A model generated the notes under the pieces. That model ran no database searches and was not told the origin of the DNA. It worked only from the letters and a program-made list of their open reading frames with translations. DNA of 6,194 bases from Sulfurimonas sp. (GTDB lineage Bacteria > Campylobacterota > Campylobacteria > Campylobacterales > Sulfurimonadaceae). Made by a program: the position numbers and the translations under genes. Within the stretch, counting starts at the first letter, position 1. Each line of letters starts with the position of its first letter. Of this stretch, positions 1 to 5,641 are shown piece by piece. The DNA lies in contig DTVI01000252.1 in the NCBI GenBank assembly GCA_012963655.1, positions 1 to 6,194 of the forward strand, written 5' to 3'.

Positions 1-1907
1 TTAAAACTTGTATTTTGCTCTAAGATAAATGAACCTTGACATAAGCCTGTTTCTTTGAAAAACCGACTTTTACTTAGTTCTGTTCGTCTTCCCTTATAAA
101 ATCTACTTTCAACATGACTCATAGTAAGTTCTTCTTCTGCTCTTGTGATAGCCACGTAGCCTAAACGTCTTTCTTCTTCAGTATCACATCCATCACCTAT
201 AAGAGGTAAAAATCCTTCTTCTAAACCTATGATAAAGACATGTTTAAATTCTAAACCCTTAGCTGCATGAATACTCATAATATAAATACTCTCTCCCTCA
301 ACCTGGTCTTGGTCACTTTGTAAGGTAAGTTCATTTAAAAACTCATCCAAACTAGTAGAAGGGTTTTGCTTAATAAAGTCTCGAAAAAGACCATAAAATT
401 CATCAATATTGGCAATTCTATCGGTACCATCAGGCATATTCTCATAAATAGACTTTATTTTAAAAGTGTCTTCTAAAACATCTATAAAGTCATATGTTCC
501 TTCTTCAGCAGTTTGTGCAACATCTTTAATCGTTTGAACGAGTTGTTTAACGGTTAAGGTATTTTTCTTTTTAATAAGGGCTTCAAGCTCTTCATTTGTA
601 GCCGTTTCAATATATTCAAAAATAGATTTGGCAGCATTCATAGCAGCAAGTTCTAACTTATCTACCGTTGCCTTACCAAGACCACGTTTTGGCTTATTGA
701 TAATGCGTTTAAGAGAAAAACTATCATGTACATTTGTAACGACTCTAAGATAAGAGATGAGGTCTTTGATTTCAGCTCTATCATAAAAACGTAGTCCACC
801 TACAAGTTTATAAGGTACTCTATGACGTGCAAGACCTTCTTCTAATGAGCGTGAAAGTGCATTTATACGGTAAAGAACAGCAATATTATCTGCGCGTACA
901 CCTGAGTTTAAAAGCTTTGAAATAGCATTTGCTACTTTATTGGCTTCTTCTCCCTCATCATGCGAAGAGATAGTTGTGATTTCTTTTCCCTTACCTCTTG
1001 TTGCGATAAGTTTTTTTCCTATACGGTTTCTATTATGTTCTATAAGTGAATTAGCTGCATTTAAGATGGGTTCAGTAGATCGGTAGTTATTCTCAAGTTT
1101 CACCACATGGGTGTTTTTAAAGTCCTTATCAAAGTCAATAATATTTCGGATGTTTGCTCCACGCCAACCGTAAATACTTTGATCATCATCTCCCACAACA
1201 CAAAGGTTGTCATGTGAATGACATAGTTTTTGTAAAAGTCTAAACTGAAGCTCATTTGTATCTTGGTACTCGTCAATCATAATGTACTGGTACTTCTCAC
1301 TAGTTTCTTTGGCAAGATCTTCATTCTCATTTAAAAGCTTATATGTAAGGGCAAGTAAGTCATCAAAGTCTACAAGGTTATTTTCAAGTAAATGGGCTTC
1401 GTACTGCTCATACACCTTGGCAATAGTCTTATAGTTTTTTAACTCTGCTTGAGCATAAGCCTCATCAGGACTTAAAAGAGAATTCTTATATCTTGAAATT
1501 TCACTTGCAATCAGTGGCACAGGACCCTCAGAATTAAACTTTTTAATTAAACGTTTCTTATCTTCTGTGTCAATAACGACAAAGTTGTTTTTTCTACCTA
1601 ATCTAGAAATATGAAACTTTAAAAACAAGAGTCCAAACTTATGGAAGGTACAAAGTAAGGGAGGATAAGAAGTAGGTGAAATCATGGCAAGCGCACGTTC
1701 ACGCATCTCTTTAGCTGCCTTGTTTGTAAAGGTTAGGGTGAGTGTGTTTGAAGCAGGGATTCCTACCTCGTCAATGAGGTAAGCAAGTCTTGATATAATT
1801 GTTTTCGTTTTTCCAGAACCCGCTCCAGCTAAAATAAGCATAGGCCCATCTATCTTTTTTACAGCTTCCGTTTGGGCTTCATTTAAACTTTCAAATATTG
1901 CTTGCAT
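1..1907 (-). CDS. uvrD: UvrD/Rep/PcrA-type superfamily 1A DNA helicase (3' end beyond window)
   Basis: ATP-dependent 3'-5' DNA helicase of the cytoplasm, of the family that acts in excision and mismatch repair or replication restart. An unbroken reading frame of 635 codons runs from the ATG at 1907-1905 off the left edge. The complete set of SF1A motifs is visible: Q-motif around LNEAQ (8-12), Walker A AGAGSGKT (27-34), motif Ia TFTNKAAKEMRER (59-71), Walker B/motif II DEYQDTN (212-218), motif III GDDDQSIYGWRG (239-250), motif IV NYRST (274-278), motif V IHAAKGLEF (546-554) and motif VI VAITRA (585-590). Family members are usually about 650-720 residues, so only a short C-terminal tail is missing. 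The TTA at 1-3 is not in this frame. No frameshift was found when the whole length was translated. The ribosome binding site is weak (purines GAAAGAAG upstream). It is transcribed divergently from the LysR gene. UvrD, PcrA and Rep cannot be told apart confidently by eye, so the symbol is provisional. Confidence 0.93.
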   Translation of the reverse strand, partial: MQAIFESLNEAQTEAVKKIDGPMLILAGAGSGKTKTIISRLAYLIDEVGIPASNTLTLTFTNKAAKEMRERALAMISPTSYPPLLCTFHKFGLLFLKFHISRLGRKNNFVVIDTEDKKRLIKKFNSEGPVPLIASEISRYKNSLLSPDEAYAQAELKNYKTIAKVYEQYEAHLLENNLVDFDDLLALTYKLLNENEDLAKETSEKYQYIMIDEYQDTNELQFRLLQKLCHSHDNLCVVGDDDQSIYGWRGANIRNIIDFDKDFKNTHVVKLENNYRSTEPILNAANSLIEHNRNRIGKKLIATRGKGKEITTISSHDEGEEANKVANAISKLLNSGVRADNIAVLYRINALSRSLEEGLARHRVPYKLVGGLRFYDRAEIKDLISYLRVVTNVHDSFSLKRIINKPKRGLGKATVDKLELAAMNAAKSIFEYIETATNEELEALIKKKNTLTVKQLVQTIKDVAQTAEEGTYDFIDVLEDTFKIKSIYENMPDGTDRIANIDEFYGLFRDFIKQNPSTSLDEFLNELTLQSDQDQVEGESIYIMSIHAAKGLEFKHVFIIGLEEGFLPLIGDGCDTEEERRLGYVAITRAEEELTMSHVESRFYKGRRTELSKSRFFKETGLCQGSFILEQNTSF

Positions 1908-1936
1908 AAATTATACTTCTTTCATCACATTAAAAA

Positions 1937-1964
1937 ATACTATATAACAATCATAGTTTGTCAT
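1937..1964 (-). promoter_or_regulatory. Weak candidate promoter for the helicase gene
   Basis: Read on the minus strand, ATGACA (1964-1959; five of six match TTGACA) is followed after 16 bp by TAGTAT (1942-1937; four of six match TATAAT), placing a start site about 20-25 nt before the helicase ATG. A TATAAT on the minus strand at 1997-1992 is an alternative -10 without a recognisable -35. The region is so AT-rich that chance matches are expected, so this is only a candidate. Confidence 0.2.
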
Positions 1965-1989
1965 AGTAAGATGAGTATTATTGTTATAT
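1942..1989. repeat. 10-bp inverted repeat in the divergent helicase/LysR promoter region
   Basis: ATATAACAAT at 1942-1951 is the exact reverse complement of ATTGTTATAT at 1980-1989, with 28 bp between the arms. The left arm overlaps the candidate helicase -10 and the right arm lies about 40 bp upstream of the LysR -35. The position would suit a binding site pair for a dimeric or tetrameric regulator such as the neighbouring LysR protein. No classic T-N11-A core is obvious inside it, so the role is inferred from position and symmetry only. Confidence 0.4.
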
Positions 1990-2027
1990 TGATTATAACT
2001 AAAATTTAATGAATTATAATAAAAGTA

Positions 2028-2056
2028 TTGCAATGTTTATAATTTGTGGTTATAAT
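2028..2056 (+). promoter_or_regulatory. Sigma-70-type promoter of the LysR-family gene
   Basis: TTGCAA (2028-2033) is followed after exactly 17 bp by a perfect TATAAT (2051-2056). The predicted start near 2063 leaves a leader of about 26 nt before the ATG at 2089. The -35 hexamer sits inside the 8-bp palindrome ATTGCAAT (2027-2034). Further TATAAT sequences occur at 2015-2020 and 2038-2043, so an upstream start is possible. Confidence 0.55.
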
Positions 2057-2078
2057 TCCAGATATAAATATATCTTAT

Positions 2079-2082
2079 GGGA
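2079..2082 (+). promoter_or_regulatory. Ribosome binding site that decides the LysR start
   Basis: GGGA at 2079-2082 lies 6 nt before the ATG at 2089. An earlier in-frame ATG at 2077 overlaps this purine block and has only AT-rich sequence (GATATAAATATATCTT) upstream, with no Shine-Dalgarno match. Starting at 2089 gives a protein beginning MLKDFAKLHTFL, the usual N-terminal spacing before a LysR helix-turn-helix. Confidence 0.55.
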
Positions 2083-2088
2083 ATTATT

Positions 2089-2991
2089 ATGTTAAAAGAT
2101 TTTGCAAAATTACACACGTTTCTAACTGTTATAAAAGAAAAAAGTTTTTCTAAGGCTTCGGCTAAATTAGGAATTTCACAACCAGCAGTGACACAACAAA
2201 TTAAATTTATTGAAGAATATTTAGGTACAAAAATTGTTGAACGTAAAAAAAATGGTATTAAGCTAACTAAAGAAGGTGAAGACCTTTATAGAATTGCTGT
2301 ACGTTTAGAAAAGTCGATTTCATCATCTGAAAAAGAATTGTTAAAGATTATCAACAAAGAGTTTACCTTTGTTCTTGGGGCTTCATTTGCAATTGGAAAT
2401 TATGTTATTCCACCGCAAATTCAAAAAATAAAAGAAAAGATCAATAACGAAGTATATCTTCGCGTTGCTCATTCTGATGATATTATTGATCAACTTGAAG
2501 ATAAGAAGATTGATATTGCCTTAATCGAGTCAGCAATCTTTAGAGAAGGTATAATTTACAGAGAATGGCTAGAAGATGAGTTAGTAATCTTCTCAAATCA
2601 ACCTCTTCCTAAACAACTTAAAAAAGAAGATCTTTATAAGTTTGACTGGATTTGTAGAGATGAAAATTCACATACACGTAAGCTAACTTCAGAAGTATTT
2701 GAAGAAATTGGTGTTGAGTGTTCAAGCTTTAATGTTATTGGTGTACTTTCAAGCCCAACAGCAATTAAAGAATCTATTACTCACGCAGACCCAACTGCTC
2801 CACGTCCTGTAGTATCAGTTATGTCACGTCACGTGCTTTCTGATGATGTTGCAGCAGGTAAGATTTTTGAAGCACGTATTAAGGGATATAAGATTTCTCG
2901 TAAGTTTTACATCGCTTATACAAAAGATCGTAAGCATGATGCTTTCATCGACAATGTTGTTTCTTTCTTACTAAGTATTCGTTCAGTATAA
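2089..2991 (+). CDS. LysR-family transcriptional regulator
   Basis: Cytoplasmic DNA-binding regulator of 300 residues, the normal length for LysR-type proteins. The N-terminal winged helix-turn-helix (about residues 5-64) shows the family pattern FSKASAKLGISQPAVTQQIK (20-39) followed by the wing segment LGTKIVERKKNGIKLTKEGE. A linker helix follows. From about residue 90 the segment beginning FVLGASFAIGNYVIPPQI opens a periplasmic-binding-protein-like effector domain. The start at 2089 is preferred over 2077 on ribosome-binding-site grounds. The gene stands alone between its own promoter and a terminator, divergent from the helicase. LysR proteins often control a divergent gene and themselves, but a helicase would be an unusual target, so the regulon and inducer are unknown. 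The cysK operon is nearby but convergent, and I see no sequence reason to call this protein CysB. Confidence 0.93.
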   Translation: MLKDFAKLHTFLTVIKEKSFSKASAKLGISQPAVTQQIKFIEEYLGTKIVERKKNGIKLTKEGEDLYRIAVRLEKSISSSEKELLKIINKEFTFVLGASFAIGNYVIPPQIQKIKEKINNEVYLRVAHSDDIIDQLEDKKIDIALIESAIFREGIIYREWLEDELVIFSNQPLPKQLKKEDLYKFDWICRDENSHTRKLTSEVFEEIGVECSSFNVIGVLSSPTAIKESITHADPTAPRPVVSVMSRHVLSDDVAAGKIFEARIKGYKISRKFYIAYTKDRKHDAFIDNVVSFLLSIRSV

Positions 2992-2994
2992 TTC

Positions 2995-3034
2995 TTAGAC
3001 CCTAGGGTCTAAATCTTCTTTTCTTTTTTCTTTT
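2995..3034 (+). terminator. Intrinsic terminator of the LysR gene
   Basis: A perfect 18-bp palindrome at 2995-3012 (TTAGACCCTAGGGTCTAA) begins 3 nt after the stop codon. As RNA it gives a 7-bp stem with a CUAG loop. A T-rich tract containing TTTT, TTTTTT and TTTT runs follows at 3013-3034. The tract is on the plus-strand side only, so it serves the LysR gene rather than the convergent operon. Confidence 0.75.
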
Positions 3035-3102
3035 GTAATATTTTTTTAATTGTTTTGTATTTATTGATGAGCTACTAGTGTTTATTAATCTGTTATTTTA
3101 CG

Positions 3103-3273
3103 AAAGACTTGACACTTAAGTATGTATTTCTAAGGCCTACACTGGTGCCTATAGCACAACAGTTTCGGTTCCGCCGCTACAAACTATTTCCCAAAGACTT
3201 GACACTTAAGTATGTATTTCTAAGGCCTACACTGGTACCTATAGCACAACAGCTTCGGTTCCGCCGCTACAAA
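3103..3273. repeat. Two-copy tandem repeat (81-bp unit, 90-bp period), possible structured RNA
   Basis: Copy 1 is 3103-3183 and copy 2 is 3193-3273, separated by 9 bp (CTATTTCCC). The copies match at 79 of 81 positions, differing at 3147/3237 (G/A) and 3163/3253 (T/C). By my count the unit is about 43% GC, visibly richer than its AT-rich flanks. Each unit can form a hairpin: positions 3141-3148 pair with 3154-3163, with a 5-nt loop and a 2-nt bulge at 3158-3159. Both inter-copy differences fall in this stem. They become G·U wobbles in minus-strand RNA but A·C mismatches in plus-strand RNA. That favours minus-strand transcription, that is, the 3' region of the cysK operon. It does not look like a tRNA, rRNA fragment or CRISPR array. 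I do not recognise the family. Confidence 0.85.
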
Positions 3274-3293
3274 TGAGAAGCAGTTCTCGTTTG
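3270..3293 (+). repeat. 10-bp hairpin beside the tandem repeat
   Basis: CAAATGAGAA (3270-3279) can pair with TTCTCGTTTG (3284-3293) around a GCAG loop, with one T·G wobble if read as plus-strand RNA. In minus-strand RNA the same position is an A·C mismatch, leaving a 5-bp core. It lies 12-35 nt downstream of the stop codon of the SspB-like gene, where a terminator or 3'-end stabilising hairpin for the minus operon would be expected. No clear T-run follows in that direction, so its role as a terminator is doubtful. Confidence 0.4.
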
Positions 3294-3304
3294 CTTTACG
3301 CGGC

Positions 3305-3769
3305 TCATTTACGAAATTTCTTATTTTCTGGGTTGGCTAGTAAGGCTTCCATGGATGATTTTTGGCCGCTGTTTTCTGCGGGATTGTTTTTGGCTTCGGT
3401 TTCTTTTGTGTCTATAGGTGAAGCTAGGTTAACAAAGATAGGGGTTTCATCTATAATTATTTGCATAATTCCTAGAAGGGGTACTGTTACCATAGCGCCA
3501 AGGTTATCGGCTCCAAAGCCTGCTTCAAAGGTAATAGAATCTTGTGTAATATTGGCACTCTCAAAGGTGTATCCTGCAAGAAAGAACAAGGTCATAGGTC
3601 GAAATTCTGCTGTGATGTTTTCAGGTAGAACAGGCTCAAAGCTAAGTGTTTCTATCTTACATAGAATTCCAAAGTTTTGACTTTGATCAAATAGATGAGA
3701 TAAAATATCAATAATATGTTTTTGCATTAAGTCTGCGTAAGATCTGTCTTTTAGTACGTCATATAACAT
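3305..3769 (-). CDS. Uncharacterised 154-residue protein, possible SspB-like ClpXP adaptor
   Basis: I do not recognise this protein with certainty. It begins with an amphipathic helical segment (about residues 1-32, DLMQKHIIDILSHLF). A beta-rich core (about 36-116) follows, containing ITFEAGFGADNLGAMVTVPL and then IMQIIID. The last 35 residues are hydrophilic and look disordered, ending NKKFRK. This order resembles stringent starvation protein B: an N-terminal helix, a small Sm-like beta barrel with a FNARFGG...VSVPL..V-type strand pair, then a flexible tail carrying a short basic ClpX-docking motif (LRVVK in E. coli). SspB hands ssrA-tagged and other substrates to ClpXP. The match is from pattern memory, not a search. 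A ribosome binding site GAGG (3781-3778) lies 8 nt before the ATG. It is the last gene of the cysK-pabC operon, 25 bp after pabC. The long frame on the opposite strand is a shadow. Confidence 0.8.
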   Translation of the reverse strand: MLYDVLKDRSYADLMQKHIIDILSHLFDQSQNFGILCKIETLSFEPVLPENITAEFRPMTLFFLAGYTFESANITQDSITFEAGFGADNLGAMVTVPLLGIMQIIIDETPIFVNLASPIDTKETEAKNNPAENSGQKSSMEALLANPENKKFRK

Positions 3770-3794
3770 GTGTGAAACCTCAATTGAATTATAA

Positions 3795-4361
3795 TTATAA
3801 AATTATAGCATTTTCTATAATTTGAAAACCTATCATCGCGTTAATTACTGCAATTTTAGAAAATTTATGAATATCTTTATAAGAAATATCACAAAGATGT
3901 ATCTTATTTTCATCCAGTAATCTTTGACGTGTGGTTCCCTTTAAAAGAGGAGTCTTCGGAGTCAACCATTTATTACCGTCATAAAAACATAGGTTAGCAA
4001 TACTAGTATCGCTGATAAGGCCTTGTTTAATGATAATAATCTCATCTGCCTTGTTTTTCTCTTTTAGTAAGTTGTTTAAGGAGGTTCTGTCTTCATATTT
4101 TAAGTCATAAGAAATATTACTATGAATAAGTTTAAAAGAGGTGGGTAGCTTCATTATATAGGGTAGATATTCTATTTTTTCAAGACCTTCTTCGTAAATC
4201 AGTCTACATCGATAAAGACCATGTTTAGGAGGATGTAGTTCAAGTGTTAAAGGGGTATGAAACCCAAGGGCCTTGCGTGAAGCATTAAGCCGCTTGAGAT
4301 GATAATACATATGAAGGCATTGTCCATCAAGACACTTGATGGTTTCAAGAAGTTGAGGCAC
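3795..4361 (-). CDS. pabC: Short stand-alone class IV aminotransferase-fold protein, probable 4-amino-4-deoxychorismate lyase
   Basis: PLP enzyme of fold type IV, probably releasing pyruvate from 4-amino-4-deoxychorismate to give p-aminobenzoate for folate synthesis in the cytoplasm. Visible signatures: LLETIKCLDGQ (4-14) followed by HLKRLNASRKALG (21-33); LKYEDR (87-92), whose Lys88 aligns with the PLP lysine of this family; ADEIIIIKQGLISDTSIANL (105-124); and LLKGTTRQRLL (139-149), the usual P/K-G-x-x-R block. It has only 188 residues against about 270 for E. coli PabC and lacks the usual N-terminal strand. In this it resembles the PabC domain of PabB-PabC fusions. The GTG start at 4361-4359 shares its G with the cysK stop (TAGTG), indicating translational coupling. 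A branched-chain or D-amino-acid aminotransferase role cannot be excluded by eye. Confidence 0.85.
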   Translation of the reverse strand: MPQLLETIKCLDGQCLHMYYHLKRLNASRKALGFHTPLTLELHPPKHGLYRCRLIYEEGLEKIEYLPYIMKLPTSFKLIHSNISYDLKYEDRTSLNNLLKEKNKADEIIIIKQGLISDTSIANLCFYDGNKWLTPKTPLLKGTTRQRLLDENKIHLCDISYKDIHKFSKIAVINAMIGFQIIENAIIL

Positions 4362-5287
4362 TATTCTTCAGAAAAAAGTGCAGTGGAAAGATAACGCTCA
4401 GCTGTATCACACAAAATAGTTACTATAGTTTTGCCTTTATTTTCAGGTCTTGCAGCTACTTGCTTTACTGCATATACATTTGCACCTGCTGATATACCAA
4501 CAAGTAAGCCTTCTTCTCTGGCTAGGGCCTTTGCAGTTGCCATAGCGTCTTCATTAGTTACGGTTAAAACTTCATCATAAATATCTGTATTTAAATTTTC
4601 AGGAATGAAACCCGCTCCTATACCTTGTATTTTATGAGGTCCAGGTTTTCCACCTGAAAGGATGGCTGAGTCAGATGGCTCAACTGCAAAGACTTTCACA
4701 TCAGGAAGTTCTTTCTTTAAAACCTCTGCAATACCTGTGATAGAACCACCAGTACCAATGGCAGCTACAAATATATCTACTTGTTTATCTGTGTCATTAA
4801 GAATCTCAATGGCCGTTGTACGTCTATGTATATCAGGGTTTGCAGGATTATTAAACTGCTGAAGTACATGAGAATTTTCAGTACTAGCTTGAATCTCATC
4901 TGCCTTATCAATAGCCCCTTTCATTCCCATAGGTGCAGGGGTTAAAACAAGTTGTGCGCCTAAGGCCTTGAGTAAATTACGTCTTTCCATACTCATAGAC
5001 TCAGGCATAGTGAGGATGAGTTTTAAGTCAAAGGCCGCACAAACAGAGGCTAAGGCAATACCTGTATTTCCACTTGTTGGTTCAATGATAGTAGTGTCTT
5101 GATTGATAGTACCATTATCTAAAGCGGTGCGAATCATATTAAAACCAATTCTATCCTTGACAGAAGAAGTAGGGTTCATAAATTCGCATTTACCTAAGAT
5201 TGTACAAGATGTTTCTTTTGACGCCTTATTCAGCTGAACAAGGGGAGTGTTTCCAATGAGTTCAGTAACGTTTTTTGCAATTTTCAT
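4361..5287 (-). CDS. cysK: Cysteine synthase A (O-acetylserine sulfhydrylase)
   Basis: PLP enzyme that replaces the acetyl group of O-acetyl-L-serine with sulfide to make cysteine; cytoplasmic, last step of sulfur assimilation. It is 308 residues, standard length. The PLP lysine is Lys44 in NPTSSVKDRIG (38-48). The substrate loop is TSGNTG (71-76) and the phosphate-binding loop is GTGGSITG (178-185). SGGKPGPHKIQGIGAGFIPE (211-230) is the CysK-type block and GISAGAN (264-270) follows. The C-terminal ERYLSTALF is typical, though the preceding residues CDTA replace the usual D-S/T-G. The ATG at 5287-5285 has an AGGA ribosome binding site 6 nt upstream. It heads a minus-strand operon, with pabC overlapping its stop codon. 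CysK is favoured over CysM by the SSVKDR and GPHKIQG motifs. Confidence 0.96.
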   Translation of the reverse strand: MKIAKNVTELIGNTPLVQLNKASKETSCTILGKCEFMNPTSSVKDRIGFNMIRTALDNGTINQDTTIIEPTSGNTGIALASVCAAFDLKLILTMPESMSMERRNLLKALGAQLVLTPAPMGMKGAIDKADEIQASTENSHVLQQFNNPANPDIHRRTTAIEILNDTDKQVDIFVAAIGTGGSITGIAEVLKKELPDVKVFAVEPSDSAILSGGKPGPHKIQGIGAGFIPENLNTDIYDEVLTVTNEDAMATAKALAREEGLLVGISAGANVYAVKQVAARPENKGKTIVTILCDTAERYLSTALFSEE

Positions 5288-5298
5288 AAATAATCCTA

Positions 5299-5316
5299 AT
5301 ACTTAATTAGAAGTAT
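5299..5316. promoter_or_regulatory. Small inverted repeat just upstream of cysK
   Basis: ATACTT (5299-5304) and AAGTAT (5311-5316) are perfect 6-bp arms around AATTAG, lying 12-29 nt before the cysK ATG. One arm touches a minus-strand TATGAT (5320-5315) that could be a -10 element, although no good -35 stands at 16-18 bp from it. It may be an operator or a leader hairpin. In such AT-rich DNA, chance is a real alternative. Confidence 0.25.
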
Positions 5317-5375
5317 CATATCTCGAAGAAGATAAAAAGGAGTTAAACTTTACTAAAACACTCAGGAATAAGGAT

Positions 5376-5384
5376 TGATATAAT
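5376..5384 (+). promoter_or_regulatory. Extended -10 promoter candidate on the plus strand
   Basis: TGATATAAT at 5376-5384 matches the extended -10 consensus TGnTATAAT exactly. No -35 stands at the normal distance, which extended -10 promoters do not require. It would start transcription near 5391, antiparallel to cysK and lnt, towards the small ORF at 5430 and the inverted repeat at 5591-5628. Confidence 0.35.
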
Positions 5385-5429
5385 GAGGTATTCAAAACAA
5401 AGTTTAATATTTTATTACAAGTAAATATT

Positions 5430-5537
5430 ATGATTTATGTACTAAAGTCATTTTATCTCTGGGGTATAAAGATGGAAAATATAAGGCGTTTGTATGAGCA
5501 TATAGAAAAAATTAAAGTAGCTAAGACTATGATTTAA
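5430..5537 (+). CDS. Very small plus-strand ORF, doubtful
   Basis: The ATG at 5430 opens 35 codons ending in TAA at 5535-5537. An internal in-frame ATG at 5472 has GGGG 7 nt upstream and would give 20 residues beginning MENIRRLYEHIEKIK, a lysine-rich segment likely to form a helix. The start at 5430 has no good ribosome binding site. The ORF lies downstream of an extended -10 and upstream of an inverted repeat followed by a T-run, so a short transcript is conceivable. I recognise no family. It may equally be chance or a gene remnant. Confidence 0.2.
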   Translation: MIYVLKSFYLWGIKMENIRRLYEHIEKIKVAKTMI

Positions 5538-5590
5538 GGATATTTCTCTGGAAACAAAACTGTGTAAGGGTTTTAGATGCTTATAAGTTA

Positions 5591-5641
5591 CTAAGATATA
5601 AAACAGCCTTGTCCTATTTTTATCTTAGATTATTAATTTTT
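5591..5641 (+). terminator. Inverted repeat with T-tract, weak plus-strand terminator candidate
   Basis: CTAAGATA (5591-5598) pairs exactly with TATCTTAG (5621-5628). After one T·T mismatch, AAA (5600-5602) pairs with TTT (5617-5619), closing a 14-nt loop. An AT-rich stretch ending in five Ts (5637-5641) lies about 8 nt after the stem on the plus strand. The stem is AT-rich and the T-run is offset, so termination would be weak. It lies 12-49 nt downstream of the lnt stop codon and might also serve lnt as a 3' hairpin, but no T-run follows on that strand. Confidence 0.35.

Larger units (their letters stand above)
3035..3304. other. Non-coding stretch between convergent LysR gene and cysK operon
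   Basis: After the LysR terminator, 3035-3102 is plain AT-rich sequence with no gene, promoter or hairpin that I can support. The tandem repeat and adjacent hairpin fill 3103-3293. The plus strand of the repeat is stop-free in one frame from 3079 to the TGA at 3274, but no ATG or ribosome binding site precedes it and its codons (AGG, CGG, CGC, CTG) are unlike those of the neighbouring genes. I therefore do not call a protein here. Confidence 0.6.
5288..5639. other. Non-coding interval between lnt and cysK
   Basis: About 350 bp of AT-rich sequence without a convincing gene. It holds the cysK leader with its AGGA ribosome binding site and small inverted repeat, an extended -10 candidate on the plus strand, a doubtful 35-codon ORF and an inverted repeat next to the lnt stop. 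The 11-mer TTTAAGGATAT occurs at 5533-5543 and again at 5639-5649 across the lnt 3' end. The gap suggests that cysK is not simply co-transcribed with lnt. Confidence 0.6.

Noticed and set aside
1..3. TTA at the left edge as the helicase stop codon
   Set aside because: It is out of the helicase frame, whose last complete codon is at 5-3; the gene continues beyond the edge.
2077..2088. Upstream in-frame ATG as the start of the LysR gene
   Set aside because: There is no Shine-Dalgarno sequence before it, and it overlaps the GGGA that serves the ATG at 2089. The extra four residues are not needed for the helix-turn-helix.
3103..3273. CRISPR array
   Set aside because: There are only two copies, the unit is 81 bp with a 9-bp gap, and no cas genes are nearby. 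Geometry and context do not fit CRISPR.
3103..3273. Tandem tRNA genes (unit length close to a tRNA)
   Set aside because: No cloverleaf can be drawn: there is no acceptor-stem complementarity between unit ends and no T-loop GTTCRA or CCA in the right place on either strand.
3273..3680. Plus-strand open frame of 135 codons
   Set aside because: It lies opposite the SspB-like gene, has no family resemblance and begins inside the repeat/hairpin with no ribosome binding site. The minus-strand gene has a ribosome binding site, operon context and a protein-like composition.
4662..4862. Plus-strand open frame of 66 codons
   Set aside because: It lies entirely inside cysK, which is unambiguous on the other strand.
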